NCBI GenBank assembly: GCA_002400445.1
Contig: DGQO01000264.1
Coordinates: 1 to 6,094 of the forward strand
Source of the DNA: Chitinophagaceae bacterium UBA4412
GTDB lineage: Bacteria; Bacteroidota; Bacteroidia; Chitinophagales; Chitinophagaceae
Direction: 5' to 3'
Length of the DNA: 6,094 nt
Program-made: the position numbers and the translations under genes
Notes under the pieces: generated by a model
What the model was told of the DNA's origin: nothing
The model's input: the letters and a program-made list of their open reading frames with translations, nothing else
Databases searched by the model: none
In this document: positions 1 to 5,284 of the stretch, in pieces
Numbering within the stretch: the stretch's first letter is position 1
How the letters are laid out: each line of letters starts with the position of its first letter

Positions 1-243
1 ACATACAATAAAATAGCCGTAACTCAGTTGGCCAAGAGAATTACCAATTAATATGGCCAGCCCAAAACTACCAATGATAATAACAAGGAGCGCCAAAAGC
101 CCAATAGCCATCATCGTTACAATACTAGATAGCGTAAGTGAAATTTTTTGAGCGGCTTCCAATTTAATAATCTCGATACGTGTCTCTGCAATTTCTTTTG
201 CTTTGTCCAGCAGGAGGCTAAATTGGTCTATTGATGATTGCAT
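1..243 (-). CDS. Holin-like (phage holin family / Act_membrane-type) membrane protein, N-terminal part
   Basis: The minus-strand frame starts at the ATG complementary to 241-243 and runs open through the left edge, giving 81 residues with the C-terminus missing. Residues 1-33 form a charged amphipathic helix (SSIDQFSLLLDKAKEIAETR...). A long hydrophobic stretch follows at about residues 34-67, probably one TM segment or the start of a helical hairpin. An N-terminal helix followed by paired TM segments is the layout of the small 'phage holin family' membrane proteins common in bacterial chromosomes, which often sit beside YtxH proteins. The holin name is a family label; no lysis role is implied and there are no phage genes nearby. 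It lies 38 bp downstream of the YtxH gene on the same strand, so co-transcription is likely. The family call rests on N-terminal pattern and context and is moderately secure. Confidence 0.75.
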   Translation of the reverse strand, partial: MQSSIDQFSLLLDKAKEIAETRIEIIKLEAAQKISLTLSSIVTMMAIGLLALLVIIIGSFGLAILIGNSLGQLSYGYFIVC

Positions 244-281
244 GATGAATTTTACCCGTTGAGTTTAGTGTTTAAAAAATC

Positions 282-572
282 TTAAGAAAAGCTGTTTTGG
301 GCAGCGGTGGTTGCTTCGTTTTTCACTTTATTCACTTTTGCTTTGGCCGCTTGTCCGGCCTCGTCAGCACTGTCTTCCGCTTTGTTGTAAAGATTTTTTA
401 CATGATCTACCAGGTCGCTGAAAGAAGACTTTACGGTATCAGCCAGGTCACCTGTTTTGTCTGTAATTTTTTTTCTTGTTTCAGAACCCTTATCTGGTGC
501 AAGCAGGATACCAGCCAATGCACCAAGTGCTGCGCCTGCTACGAAGCCCAGCAGAGTGTTTTTGTTGCTCAT
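282..572 (-). CDS. YtxH domain-containing protein, small envelope/stress-type protein
   Basis: The product has 96 residues. It begins MSNKNTLLGF and has a glycine-zipper TM helix at about residues 6-25 (Gly at 9, 13, 17 and 21). This is followed by the YtxH signature LLAPDKGSETRKK at residues 23-35. The rest, about 36-96, is a charged, Ala/Lys/Asp/Glu-rich helix resembling LEA or apolipophorin-like sequences (DLADTVKSSF, NLYNKAEDSADEAGQAAKAK). The frame is open for 24 more codons upstream to an ATG at 644, but that extension is basic, unlike the family, and would cover the inverted repeat at 615-641, so the ATG at 572 is preferred. YtxH proteins are small membrane-anchored proteins linked in several bacteria to general stress; their biochemical activity is not established. 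The gene is flanked by DUF1328 upstream and the holin-like gene downstream, all on one strand. Confidence 0.88.
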   Translation of the reverse strand: MSNKNTLLGFVAGAALGALAGILLAPDKGSETRKKITDKTGDLADTVKSSFSDLVDHVKNLYNKAEDSADEAGQAAKAKVNKVKNEATTAAQNSFS

Positions 573-614
573 GAGATGTTTTTTAAGTTTTAAAATAGTT
601 GTTTGTTTGCGAAA

Positions 615-641
615 GTTCTCTGCATATTGAATGCAGAGAAC
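615..641. repeat. Perfect 11-bp inverted repeat with 5-nt loop between the DUF1328 and YtxH genes
   Basis: The left arm GTTCTCTGCAT (615-625) and right arm ATGCAGAGAAC (631-641) are exact reverse complements around the loop ATTGA (626-630). On the minus strand the hairpin lies 39 nt after the DUF1328 stop and 42 nt before the YtxH start, and is followed by only TTTCG. It is therefore a poor classical intrinsic terminator. It could be an attenuating or RNA-stabilising hairpin separating expression of the two genes, or a dyad operator. The geometry is seen directly; the role is inferred. Confidence 0.7.
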
Positions 642-680
642 CAATTTTCATAAGGGGAATATTAAAAACGGGCGTTTATA

Positions 681-845
681 TTATAATGATCTTGATCTGC
701 CGAAAATGAGCGACAAGAGAAACAGTACAATAAAAATGGCGAATAATATTTTAGCGATTCCTGCAGCACCTGCAGCAATTCCGCCGAAACCAAATATTGC
801 TGCAATGATTGCAACTACCAGGAAAGTGATTGTCCAACGTAACAT
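681..845 (-). CDS. DUF1328 (UPF0391, YtjA-like) small membrane protein
   Basis: The minus-strand ORF of 54 residues starts at the ATG complementary to 843-845 and ends with TAA at 681-683. The sequence begins [20 protein letters not shown], continues with [15 protein letters not shown] at residues 21-35, and ends FGRSRSL. The MLRW start, the GFGGIA(A)[10 protein letters not shown] core and two hydrophobic helices (about 5-19 and 31-48) match the DUF1328/UPF0391 family of roughly 50-60-residue inner-membrane proteins, so the gene appears full length. The function of the family is unknown. It is the first gene of a probable minus-strand group with YtxH and the holin-like protein, and is divergent from the histidine kinase. 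A plus-strand ORF across 631-867 is its antisense shadow, with low-complexity Ala/Pro/Ile content. Confidence 0.93.
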   Translation of the reverse strand: MLRWTITFLVVAIIAAIFGFGGIAAGAAGIAKILFAIFIVLFLLSLIFGRSRSL

Positions 846-867
846 AGTTTTTAAGTTTAAGAGTTAA

Positions 868-896
868 CAAATGTGTTCGGTTGTTCTTCTGCCAAA
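868..896 (-). promoter_or_regulatory. Candidate Bacteroidota-type promoter for the DUF1328 gene
   Basis: Read on the minus strand, TTTG (893-896) is followed after 17 nt by CACATTTG (868-875). The Bacteroidota housekeeping promoter is TTTG/TTG, a spacer of about 17-23 nt, then TAnnTTTG. The -33 part is perfect and the -7 part has one mismatch (C for T). It ends 22 nt before the DUF1328 ATG, so the 5' leader would be short. This is a pattern match only. Confidence 0.35.
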
Positions 897-1017
897 TGGT
901 ATTGAAAATAATGTGCCGTAGTTGCCATTCAGGAAGATGTAACCAGGATTAGGAGGCATTATGTAGAAGTAATTTCTATAACTGTGGAAGAGATTGGTGA
1001 ATAGATGAACTGAATGG

Positions 1018-1032
1018 TGGAACAGATGTTGC
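1018..1032 (+). promoter_or_regulatory. Candidate sigma54 (-24/-12) promoter upstream of the histidine kinase gene
   Basis: The sequence TGGAACAGATGTTGC has the invariant GG-N10-GC spacing (GG 1019-1020, GC 1031-1032) and an intact TTGC -12 element. Against the consensus TGGCACG-N4-TTGCW it matches TGG, A and C in the -24 block and all of TTGC, with mismatches at the C, the G and the final W. Of all GG dinucleotides I checked on the plus strand between 890 and 1033, only this one has GC at the right distance. It would start transcription near 1044, downstream of the first ATG of the kinase ORF. The neighbouring NtrC-type activator is the obvious partner. Confidence 0.45.
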
Positions 1033-1033
1033 G

Positions 1034-2596
1034 ATGGTTATCAGCAGAAAGATCCACATGCAACTCCATTCCACCAGGGGGGCTTTGCAAAGTGAACGAC
1101 AACATCGCTTTCTCATTAATCTAACAAGTCTCTTTTTTTACCTGCAGGCGTTCTACCTGTGCAAATACTTATTTGTGCGATTCTTACTTCGTCATATCAA
1201 TTACCAGGGGAGGATAAGGATTGGCTATATCAGCGCCTTTTTTCTTCTTCTCGTTACTTTCTTACTTGCCATGTATGCTAACAGGCGGGTTGTAACAAAT
1301 GCTGCCACGGTAGAAAAAACCAATAAAATTATTTCGAACCTCGAAGCGTTGATCTCAGCGGTTAAAGATGCCGAAACCGGGTTCAGGGGTTATGTACTTA
1401 CCCAAAACACGAATTTCCTCGAGCCCTATATCGGCTCGAGGCGCACTGTAGATTCTTTGTATTTGCAGACGGCAAAGCTTTATGAAGAGAGCCCCGAACA
1501 ACTGGTGCATTTAAACCAGTTGAAAAAGAAACTCGACGCTAAGTTTAAGGGTATTTCTGATAACCTGAGCATCATACAGCAAACTGGTACCAATAACCTT
1601 TTGCCAGATAGTATTATAAATACCCGAGCTCTTATGATCCGCATAAGGAAAGATGTGAGCACTATGCAGGATCATGAAAAAATCCTGCTTATACAAAGGA
1701 GCAAGGAACTTGAAAACACAAGTACTGCAGTTACGAGTACCATGATTGCTGCTATTATCATCGCTTTCTTTTCGGTTGTATTTGGCTTTTCAACGCATCG
1801 TAAAGAAAATAAGGAACGAATGGAAGCTGAGCAAAAGGTGAAGACTTATCAGGCTGAACTGGAGCAGCGGGTGAAGGACCTTGCAGAGGCAAATATTAAA
1901 TTGCAACAATTAAAGAAGCAGGAGAAATTTGCTTCATCTGGCAGAATTGCCCGCACCATTGCACATGAAATAAGGAATCCTCTTACGAATATTAACCTGG
2001 CTACCCACCAGTTGGAAACTGAAGTTTTGCCCAACGATGAGGATGGCAAGTTTTATTTTGAAATCATTATGCGCAATAGCGAACGGATCAATCATCTGAT
2101 CTCTGATTTATTAAATTCAACCAAGTTTTCAGACCTTCATTATGAATCTTTAACGATAAATGAGTTATTGGATGAAACAGTACAGGAAGCAAATGACCGC
2201 TTGCTGCTCAATGGTGTTGAACTCGTTAAAATGTTCACTCCCGAAATTTGTAAGTTCCAGGGGGATAAAGGGAAACTGCACATTGCTTTTCTAAATATTA
2301 TATTGAATGCTGCAGAGGCTCTTGAGCATACCGTGAAAGGCGTGATCACTCTTGAAACCCGCCGGGAAGAGAATCTCTGCAAGGTGATTATCAAAGACAA
2401 TGGGCCGGGAATGGATGAAGAAACATTGGACAAACTTTTTGAGCCTTACTTCACGAATAAGCCAAATGGGAATGGTCTTGGCCTCACCAATACCCAAAAC
2501 ATCATTTTAAACCACAAAGGAGATATTGAAGTGCGGAGCCTACCCGGACAGGGAACCTTTTTCACAGTAAGCCTGCCCTTGGAAGAAAAACAGTAG
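1034..2596 (+). CDS. CHASE3-domain sensor histidine kinase (membrane-bound, NtrB/AtoS-like kinase core)
   Basis: The longest reading is 520 residues. A TM helix lies at about 62-81 (GRIRIGYISAFFLLLVTFLLAM), followed by a helical periplasmic CHASE3 domain at about 85-235 with the hallmark VKDAETGFRGYVLT (110-123). A second TM is at about 237-253 and a cytoplasmic coiled coil at about 258-298. The HisKA H-box is AHEIRNPLTN with phospho-accepting His311. The ATPase domain has N-box NIILNAAEAL (key Asn425), G1 DNGPGM (455-460), F-box FEPYFT (469-474) and G2 GNGLGL (479-484), so the kinase appears catalytically complete. It has no PAS domain. The start is uncertain: residues 1-47 look atypical, and the putative sigma54 promoter would begin the mRNA near 1044. 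ATG 1058 or GTG 1175 are better candidates; the latter leaves about 14 residues before the first TM, usual for this family. Likely partners are the two response regulators downstream. Confidence 0.95.
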   Translation: MVISRKIHMQLHSTRGALQSERQHRFLINLTSLFFYLQAFYLCKYLFVRFLLRHINYQGRIRIGYISAFFLLLVTFLLAMYANRRVVTNAATVEKTNKIISNLEALISAVKDAETGFRGYVLTQNTNFLEPYIGSRRTVDSLYLQTAKLYEESPEQLVHLNQLKKKLDAKFKGISDNLSIIQQTGTNNLLPDSIINTRALMIRIRKDVSTMQDHEKILLIQRSKELENTSTAVTSTMIAAIIIAFFSVVFGFSTHRKENKERMEAEQKVKTYQAELEQRVKDLAEANIKLQQLKKQEKFASSGRIARTIAHEIRNPLTNINLATHQLETEVLPNDEDGKFYFEIIMRNSERINHLISDLLNSTKFSDLHYESLTINELLDETVQEANDRLLLNGVELVKMFTPEICKFQGDKGKLHIAFLNIILNAAEALEHTVKGVITLETRREENLCKVIIKDNGPGMDEETLDKLFEPYFTNKPNGNGLGLTNTQNIILNHKGDIEVRSLPGQGTFFTVSLPLEEKQ

Positions 2597-2622
2597 AAAT
2601 TGTGTAAAAAAATCCACAATTT
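2597..2622. terminator. A/T-rich hairpin between convergent kinase and receiver genes, possible bidirectional terminator
   Basis: AAATTGTG (2597-2604) and CACAATTT (2615-2622) are exact reverse complements around a 10-nt loop containing seven A residues. The hairpin begins right after the kinase stop and ends 2 nt before the stop codon of the opposing gene. The stem is short and poor in GC, and the T-run after it is brief on both strands, so it would be a weak terminator at best. Its position between convergent stops is the main support. Confidence 0.45.
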
Positions 2623-2624
2623 TA

Positions 2625-2999
2625 CTATTTAGCGATTTTCTTTACACATTCCAGCGCCTCATATACATCGGCCATCACAAAGGGCTTACTCAGGAAATAG
2701 TCTACGCCATTTTTATTGGCATTGGTTCGATCCGTATGCGTGTCATGGGCAGTGATCATCACGATTTTAATACCCGGAAAATCTTGTTTTACCTTTTCGG
2801 CAAATTCAATTCCCCTACCGTCTGGTAGGTGGTTATCAAGCAATAGAATAGCAGGACGATGCTCTATCAGCGCCTGTTTTCCAGCCTGTATGGAATTTGC
2901 GAAGTAAGTAGTGTAATTTTTATTACTAAGGTTACGCCTTAAAAAATAACAAATATCTTCTTCATCGTCTACAATGAGAACAGTATCCTTATCATTCAT
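2625..2999 (-). CDS. Receiver-only (single-domain) response regulator
   Basis: This 124-residue protein is a stand-alone CheY-like receiver domain with no output domain. The acidic pocket is Asp11-Asp12 (VLIVDDEED), the phospho-acceptor is Asp55 (ILLLDNHLPDGRG), the switch Thr is Thr83 (VMITAHD) and the conserved Lys is Lys105 (FLSKPF). All canonical residues are present and the length is normal for a CheY/Spo0F/DivK-type protein. The ATG at 2997-2999 immediately precedes the beta-1 strand, as expected. It converges on the kinase gene and is divergent from the sigma54 activator gene, placing it inside the two-component locus but on the opposite strand, so it may be expressed separately. Plausible roles are phosphorelay intermediate, phosphate sink competing with the activator, or effector by protein contact. 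The sequence does not decide between them. Confidence 0.95.
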   Translation of the reverse strand: MNDKDTVLIVDDEEDICYFLRRNLSNKNYTTYFANSIQAGKQALIEHRPAILLLDNHLPDGRGIEFAEKVKQDFPGIKIVMITAHDTHTDRTNANKNGVDYFLSKPFVMADVYEALECVKKIAK

Positions 3000-3100
3000 A
3001 TCTGCAAATAAGAAGATTCAAAAAAATAAACAGATTTGGTGGTAAATTGATGTAGTTCATTTCACAAATTACTAGCCAAGCTATATTCAATATCAAATTT

Positions 3101-3166
3101 GGGAAAAGTGGGGAAAAGGCATTCCTTTTGCTTATTATCAAGCATTATTGGACAAAAATGGGAAAA
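3101..3166 (+). repeat. Three GGGAAAA direct repeats in the divergent regulatory region
   Basis: GGGAAAA occurs at 3101-3107, 3111-3117 and 3160-3166, all in the same orientation. The first two form a 10-bp tandem (GGGAAAAGTG then GGGAAAAGGC), about one helical turn apart. They lie in the 240-bp region (3000-3239) between the divergent receiver-only and sigma54-activator genes. The second copy abuts the putative sigma54 element. They may be protein-binding sites, but A-rich words recur easily in such DNA. Confidence 0.4.
3117..3132 (+). promoter_or_regulatory. Candidate sigma54 (-24/-12) promoter for the NtrC-type regulator
   Basis: AGGCATTCCTTTTGCT has GG at 3118-3119, GC at 3130-3131 and exactly 10 nt between them. 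Against TGGCACG-N4-TTGCW it keeps GGCA of the -24 block and the complete TTGCT of the -12 block; mismatches are the first T, the second C and the following G. Transcription would begin near 3143, leaving a leader of about 97 nt to the ATG at 3240. It overlaps a small dyad, AAAAGG (3114-3119) and CCTTTT (3124-3129). It was the only GG-N10-GC hit I found on the plus strand in this intergenic region. Confidence 0.5.
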
Positions 3167-3239
3167 ATTAGCTACTATGGAACTGGAATTAATGTAGAAA
3201 GGATTCAGTCGCCATTCAAACTCTAAAAACAACAAACTT

Positions 3240-4697
3240 ATGAGCAAGCGTATTCTGATTATTGACGACGATATGGATATGTGCAACCTGCTGAGCAGGT
3301 TTTTAACCAGGAAAGGATTTGAAACAGAGACGGCTTTCACCGGCAATAAAGGCCTGGTAAAATTCCGGGAGAAAAATTTTGATGTTGTGCTTTGTGATTT
3401 CAGGCTTGGAGATATGGATGGCAGGGAGGCACTTACAGAGTTCAAGAAAATAAATCCTGAAGCTGTTGTTATCATTATTACAGGATACTCAGATATTAAA
3501 ATGGCCGTAGATGTAATGCGCCAGGGGGCCTTTGACTACATTACCAAGCCACTGATCCCTGAGGAAGTGGTGAATGTAATTAACAAAGGCCTGGCAGATG
3601 AAAACGCAGGTATCGGCAGGCCAGAAGCTCCGGTAACGGCGGGAGGAGGAGGACAGGCAGCATCGGCAGGTAAAAAATTGCAACCTACCGAAGAAGGAGA
3701 TTTTATGCGGGGCATTTCGCCAAGAACAAATGCACTTTATCAGCAAATAGAATTAGTGGCACCCACTAATTACAGCGTAATATTATATGGCGAGAGTGGA
3801 ACAGGCAAGGAGGTTATGGCCCGTACCATTCATCAGAAGAGTAACCGGCACGATAAGCCTTTCATTGCAGTGGATTGCGGAACACTTTCCAGGGAACTAG
3901 CAGGTAGTGAGTTGTTTGGTCATGTAAAGGGATCATTTACAGGAGCGCTCACGGATAAAGAAGGCATATTTGAAACCGCCAATGGAGGCACACTGTTTTT
4001 AGATGAAGTAGCCAATCTACCACTGGATGTGCAGGCCACTTTGCTTCGGGTAATACAGGAAAGAAAATATAAAAAGGTTGGAGGTAATAAGGACCTTACT
4101 ACAGATGTAAGAGTACTCGTAGCTTCAAATGAAAACTTGCAGGAAGCTTATCGTGAAGGCAAATTCCGGGAAGATCTTTATCATCGTTTTAATGAATTTT
4201 CTATTTCTATTCCACCATTGCGGGAACGGAAAGAAGACATCATCCTGTTTGCAAATTTTTTCCTTAAAAAAGCCACAACAGAACTGGACAAACAATTGGA
4301 TGGTTTTGATGATGAGGTACTGCAGTTATTTCTGAGTTACAACTGGCCAGGCAACCTGAGGGAATTTAGAAATGTAATTCGCCGGGCGGGCTTGCTTACC
4401 ACGGCAGGAAAAATAAATAGCAATGTACTTCCCTGGGAAATCATCGGTGGCATGAATCAAATGTCTTCCTCTTCATCATCTGAAGTGCCACAACAGCATA
4501 TTCCCGCTCCCGTTATGAATCTCGACAGTCTTGGAGGCCTTAAAGGGGCATCACTGCAGGCCGAGTATGAAACAATAATGAGCGTACTAAAAGAAGTAAA
4601 ATATAATAAAAGTAAGGCCGCTGCTAAACTGAATATTGACCGGAAAACACTCTACAACAAGATTAAAGCTTTTGAAGAAAGCCGATCTGCAATTTAA
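3240..4697 (+). CDS. Sigma54-dependent response regulator, NtrC family (REC - AAA+ - Fis-type HTH)
   Basis: This 485-residue protein is a complete three-domain activator. The receiver (about 1-120) has Asp9-Asp11, phospho-acceptor Asp53 (VVLCDFRLGDMDG), Thr81 and Lys103 (ITKPL). A Gly/Ala-rich linker spans about 127-152. The AAA+ domain (about 157-385) has Walker A GESGTGKE (184-191), sigma54-contact loop GSFTGA (231-236), Walker B TLFLDE (251-256), the arginine-finger region FREDLYHRF (309-317) and sensor II WPGNLREFRN (369-378). The loop differs from canonical GAFTGA only at the second residue and keeps the essential Phe and Thr. A Ser-rich linker (409-414) leads to a C-terminal Fis-type HTH (about 441-480, KSKAAAKLNIDRKTLYNKIK). 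It should bind enhancer DNA and remodel sigma54 RNA polymerase when phosphorylated, most likely by the CHASE3 kinase encoded upstream. A putative sigma54 promoter of its own suggests autoregulation. Confidence 0.97.
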   Translation: MSKRILIIDDDMDMCNLLSRFLTRKGFETETAFTGNKGLVKFREKNFDVVLCDFRLGDMDGREALTEFKKINPEAVVIIITGYSDIKMAVDVMRQGAFDYITKPLIPEEVVNVINKGLADENAGIGRPEAPVTAGGGGQAASAGKKLQPTEEGDFMRGISPRTNALYQQIELVAPTNYSVILYGESGTGKEVMARTIHQKSNRHDKPFIAVDCGTLSRELAGSELFGHVKGSFTGALTDKEGIFETANGGTLFLDEVANLPLDVQATLLRVIQERKYKKVGGNKDLTTDVRVLVASNENLQEAYREGKFREDLYHRFNEFSISIPPLRERKEDIILFANFFLKKATTELDKQLDGFDDEVLQLFLSYNWPGNLREFRNVIRRAGLLTTAGKINSNVLPWEIIGGMNQMSSSSSSEVPQQHIPAPVMNLDSLGGLKGASLQAEYETIMSVLKEVKYNKSKAAAKLNIDRKTLYNKIKAFEESRSAI

Positions 4698-4718
4698 TTT
4701 TCGATAGCAATATTTTCT

Positions 4719-4750
4719 GCCCGCAAGCCATTTAGCCTGCGGGCTTTTTT
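4719..4750 (+). terminator. Intrinsic terminator of the sigma54 response regulator gene
   Basis: GCCCGCA (4719-4725) pairs exactly with TGCGGGC (4738-4744) across a 12-nt loop and is followed directly by six T residues (4745-4750). It lies 21 nt after the stop codon. This is a classical GC-rich stem plus T-run, so transcription of the small downstream gene probably begins from its own promoter. Confidence 0.9.
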
Positions 4751-4827
4751 ATACTACAAATGTTACGGTGCATCTGTTCTTCTACCGGTATGAATGGACA
4801 AATCCACAGTTTTGTCAGGCATCATTC

Positions 4828-4856
4828 TTGACTATGTTCAGCACATAAGATATTTT
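4828..4856 (+). promoter_or_regulatory. Candidate promoter for the small conserved gene at 4878
   Basis: TTGACT (4828-4833), a 17-nt spacer, then TATTTT (4851-4856) fits a housekeeping promoter. In Bacteroidota terms this is TTG, 20 nt, then TATTTTAA, which keeps six of eight positions of TAnnTTTG. It lies just upstream of the ATG at 4878 and after the terminator at 4719-4750. It would leave a leader of about 15 nt, so it supports starting translation at 4878 rather than at the in-frame ATG at 4794. Pattern match only. Confidence 0.35.
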
Positions 4857-4877
4857 AAACCACTTAAAAAAACAGTC

Positions 4878-5216
4878 ATGGAAAAAATTCATATGACCAC
4901 CTTATCATCTGTACTGGAAAAACTGCGGATGAAAAAACAGGATAACGAGTTTGCCATGAAAGATGGATGCTTTACTACCAATGGTAATAAGTTGTATTCT
5001 GCCGAGGATCTCACTATCGTACGCACTTATCGCTTTGAGGGCGAGTCTGATCCTGCAGATTCAATGATACTGTACCTGATTGAGGCCAAAGATGGTTTGA
5101 TAGGTTATAGTATGGATGTGTATGGGGCTGGCAGTAACAAAGAAGAAGGCTACGACGATTTTATCAAGGAGATAAAAGTGGCCGAAAAAGAAGAAACAAC
5201 AGAGGAGGAATTTTAA
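4878..5216 (+). CDS. Small conserved Bacteroidota protein (family often labelled 'phosphoribosylpyrophosphate synthetase')
   Basis: The product has 112 residues from the ATG at 4878, beginning MEKIHMTTLSSVLEKLRMKK. An in-frame ATG at 4794 would add 28 residues, but these lie over the candidate promoter and look non-coding. The core has the pattern (T)LSSVLEKL..., ..YSAEDLTIVRTYRFEGESDPADSMILYLIEAKDGLIGYSMDVYGAG..., resembling a roughly 100-residue Bacteroidota family that I recall being labelled as phosphoribosylpyrophosphate synthetase. The real enzyme is about 300 residues with a PRPP-binding motif and a Mg/ATP loop, none of which is visible, so that enzymatic label should not be transferred. 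There is no signal peptide or TM segment; the C-terminus is strongly acidic (KEETTEEEF). It is likely a small cytosolic alpha/beta protein of unknown function. It stands alone between two terminators. Confidence 0.85.
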   Translation: MEKIHMTTLSSVLEKLRMKKQDNEFAMKDGCFTTNGNKLYSAEDLTIVRTYRFEGESDPADSMILYLIEAKDGLIGYSMDVYGAGSNKEEGYDDFIKEIKVAEKEETTEEEF

Positions 5217-5232
5217 AACAAGATGATGATGT

Positions 5233-5264
5233 AAAAACGCCATTGCAGATGCAATGGCGTTTTT
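5233..5264. terminator. Bidirectional intrinsic terminator between convergent genes
   Basis: A perfect 14-bp stem is formed by 5233-5246 (five A then CGCCATTGC) and 5251-5264 (GCAATGGCG then five T), with loop AGAT. The A-run and T-run at the stem ends provide a U-tract on either strand. It lies 16 nt after the plus-strand stop at 5216 and 20 nt beyond the minus-strand stop at 5285, as expected for a shared terminator. Confidence 0.93.
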
Positions 5265-5284
5265 CGTGGGGAAAATCGGTTATA

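Noticed and set aside
1..243. Prophage remnant suggested by the holin-like label
   Set aside because: No other phage genes, integrase or attachment-type repeats are present; this family is common in chromosomal stress clusters next to YtxH genes.
297..593. Plus-strand 98-residue Cys/Phe-rich ORF
   Set aside because: Shadow of the YtxH gene on the opposite strand; its composition reflects the reverse of a Lys/Ala-rich coding sequence.
631..867. Plus-strand 78-residue ORF
   Set aside because: It is antisense to the DUF1328 gene, whose product matches a known family; the plus-strand translation is low complexity and resembles nothing.
893..915. TTGGCAG on the minus strand as the -24 half of a sigma54 promoter for DUF1328
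   Set aside because: No GC or TTGC is found at the required distance; the sequence there is CAACC. The TTTG within it fits a housekeeping -33 element better.
1163..1178. CAAATA-CT-TATTTG dyad as a TAnnTTTG promoter for the kinase
   Set aside because: The TTTG is preceded directly by TA with no two-base gap, so the -7 consensus is not met; a short A/T dyad is expected by chance.
3036..3052. TTGGTGGTAAATTGATG as a sigma54 promoter
   Set aside because: The spacing between GG and any G at the -12 position is wrong and GC is missing.
3062..3475. Minus-strand 137-residue ORF upstream of the receiver-only gene
   Set aside because: It overlaps the start of the sigma54 activator and its regulatory region; the Ser/Leu-rich translation has no domain features.
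5219..5232. GATGATGATG trinucleotide run
   Set aside because: Only three units; too short to be meaningful as a microsatellite.
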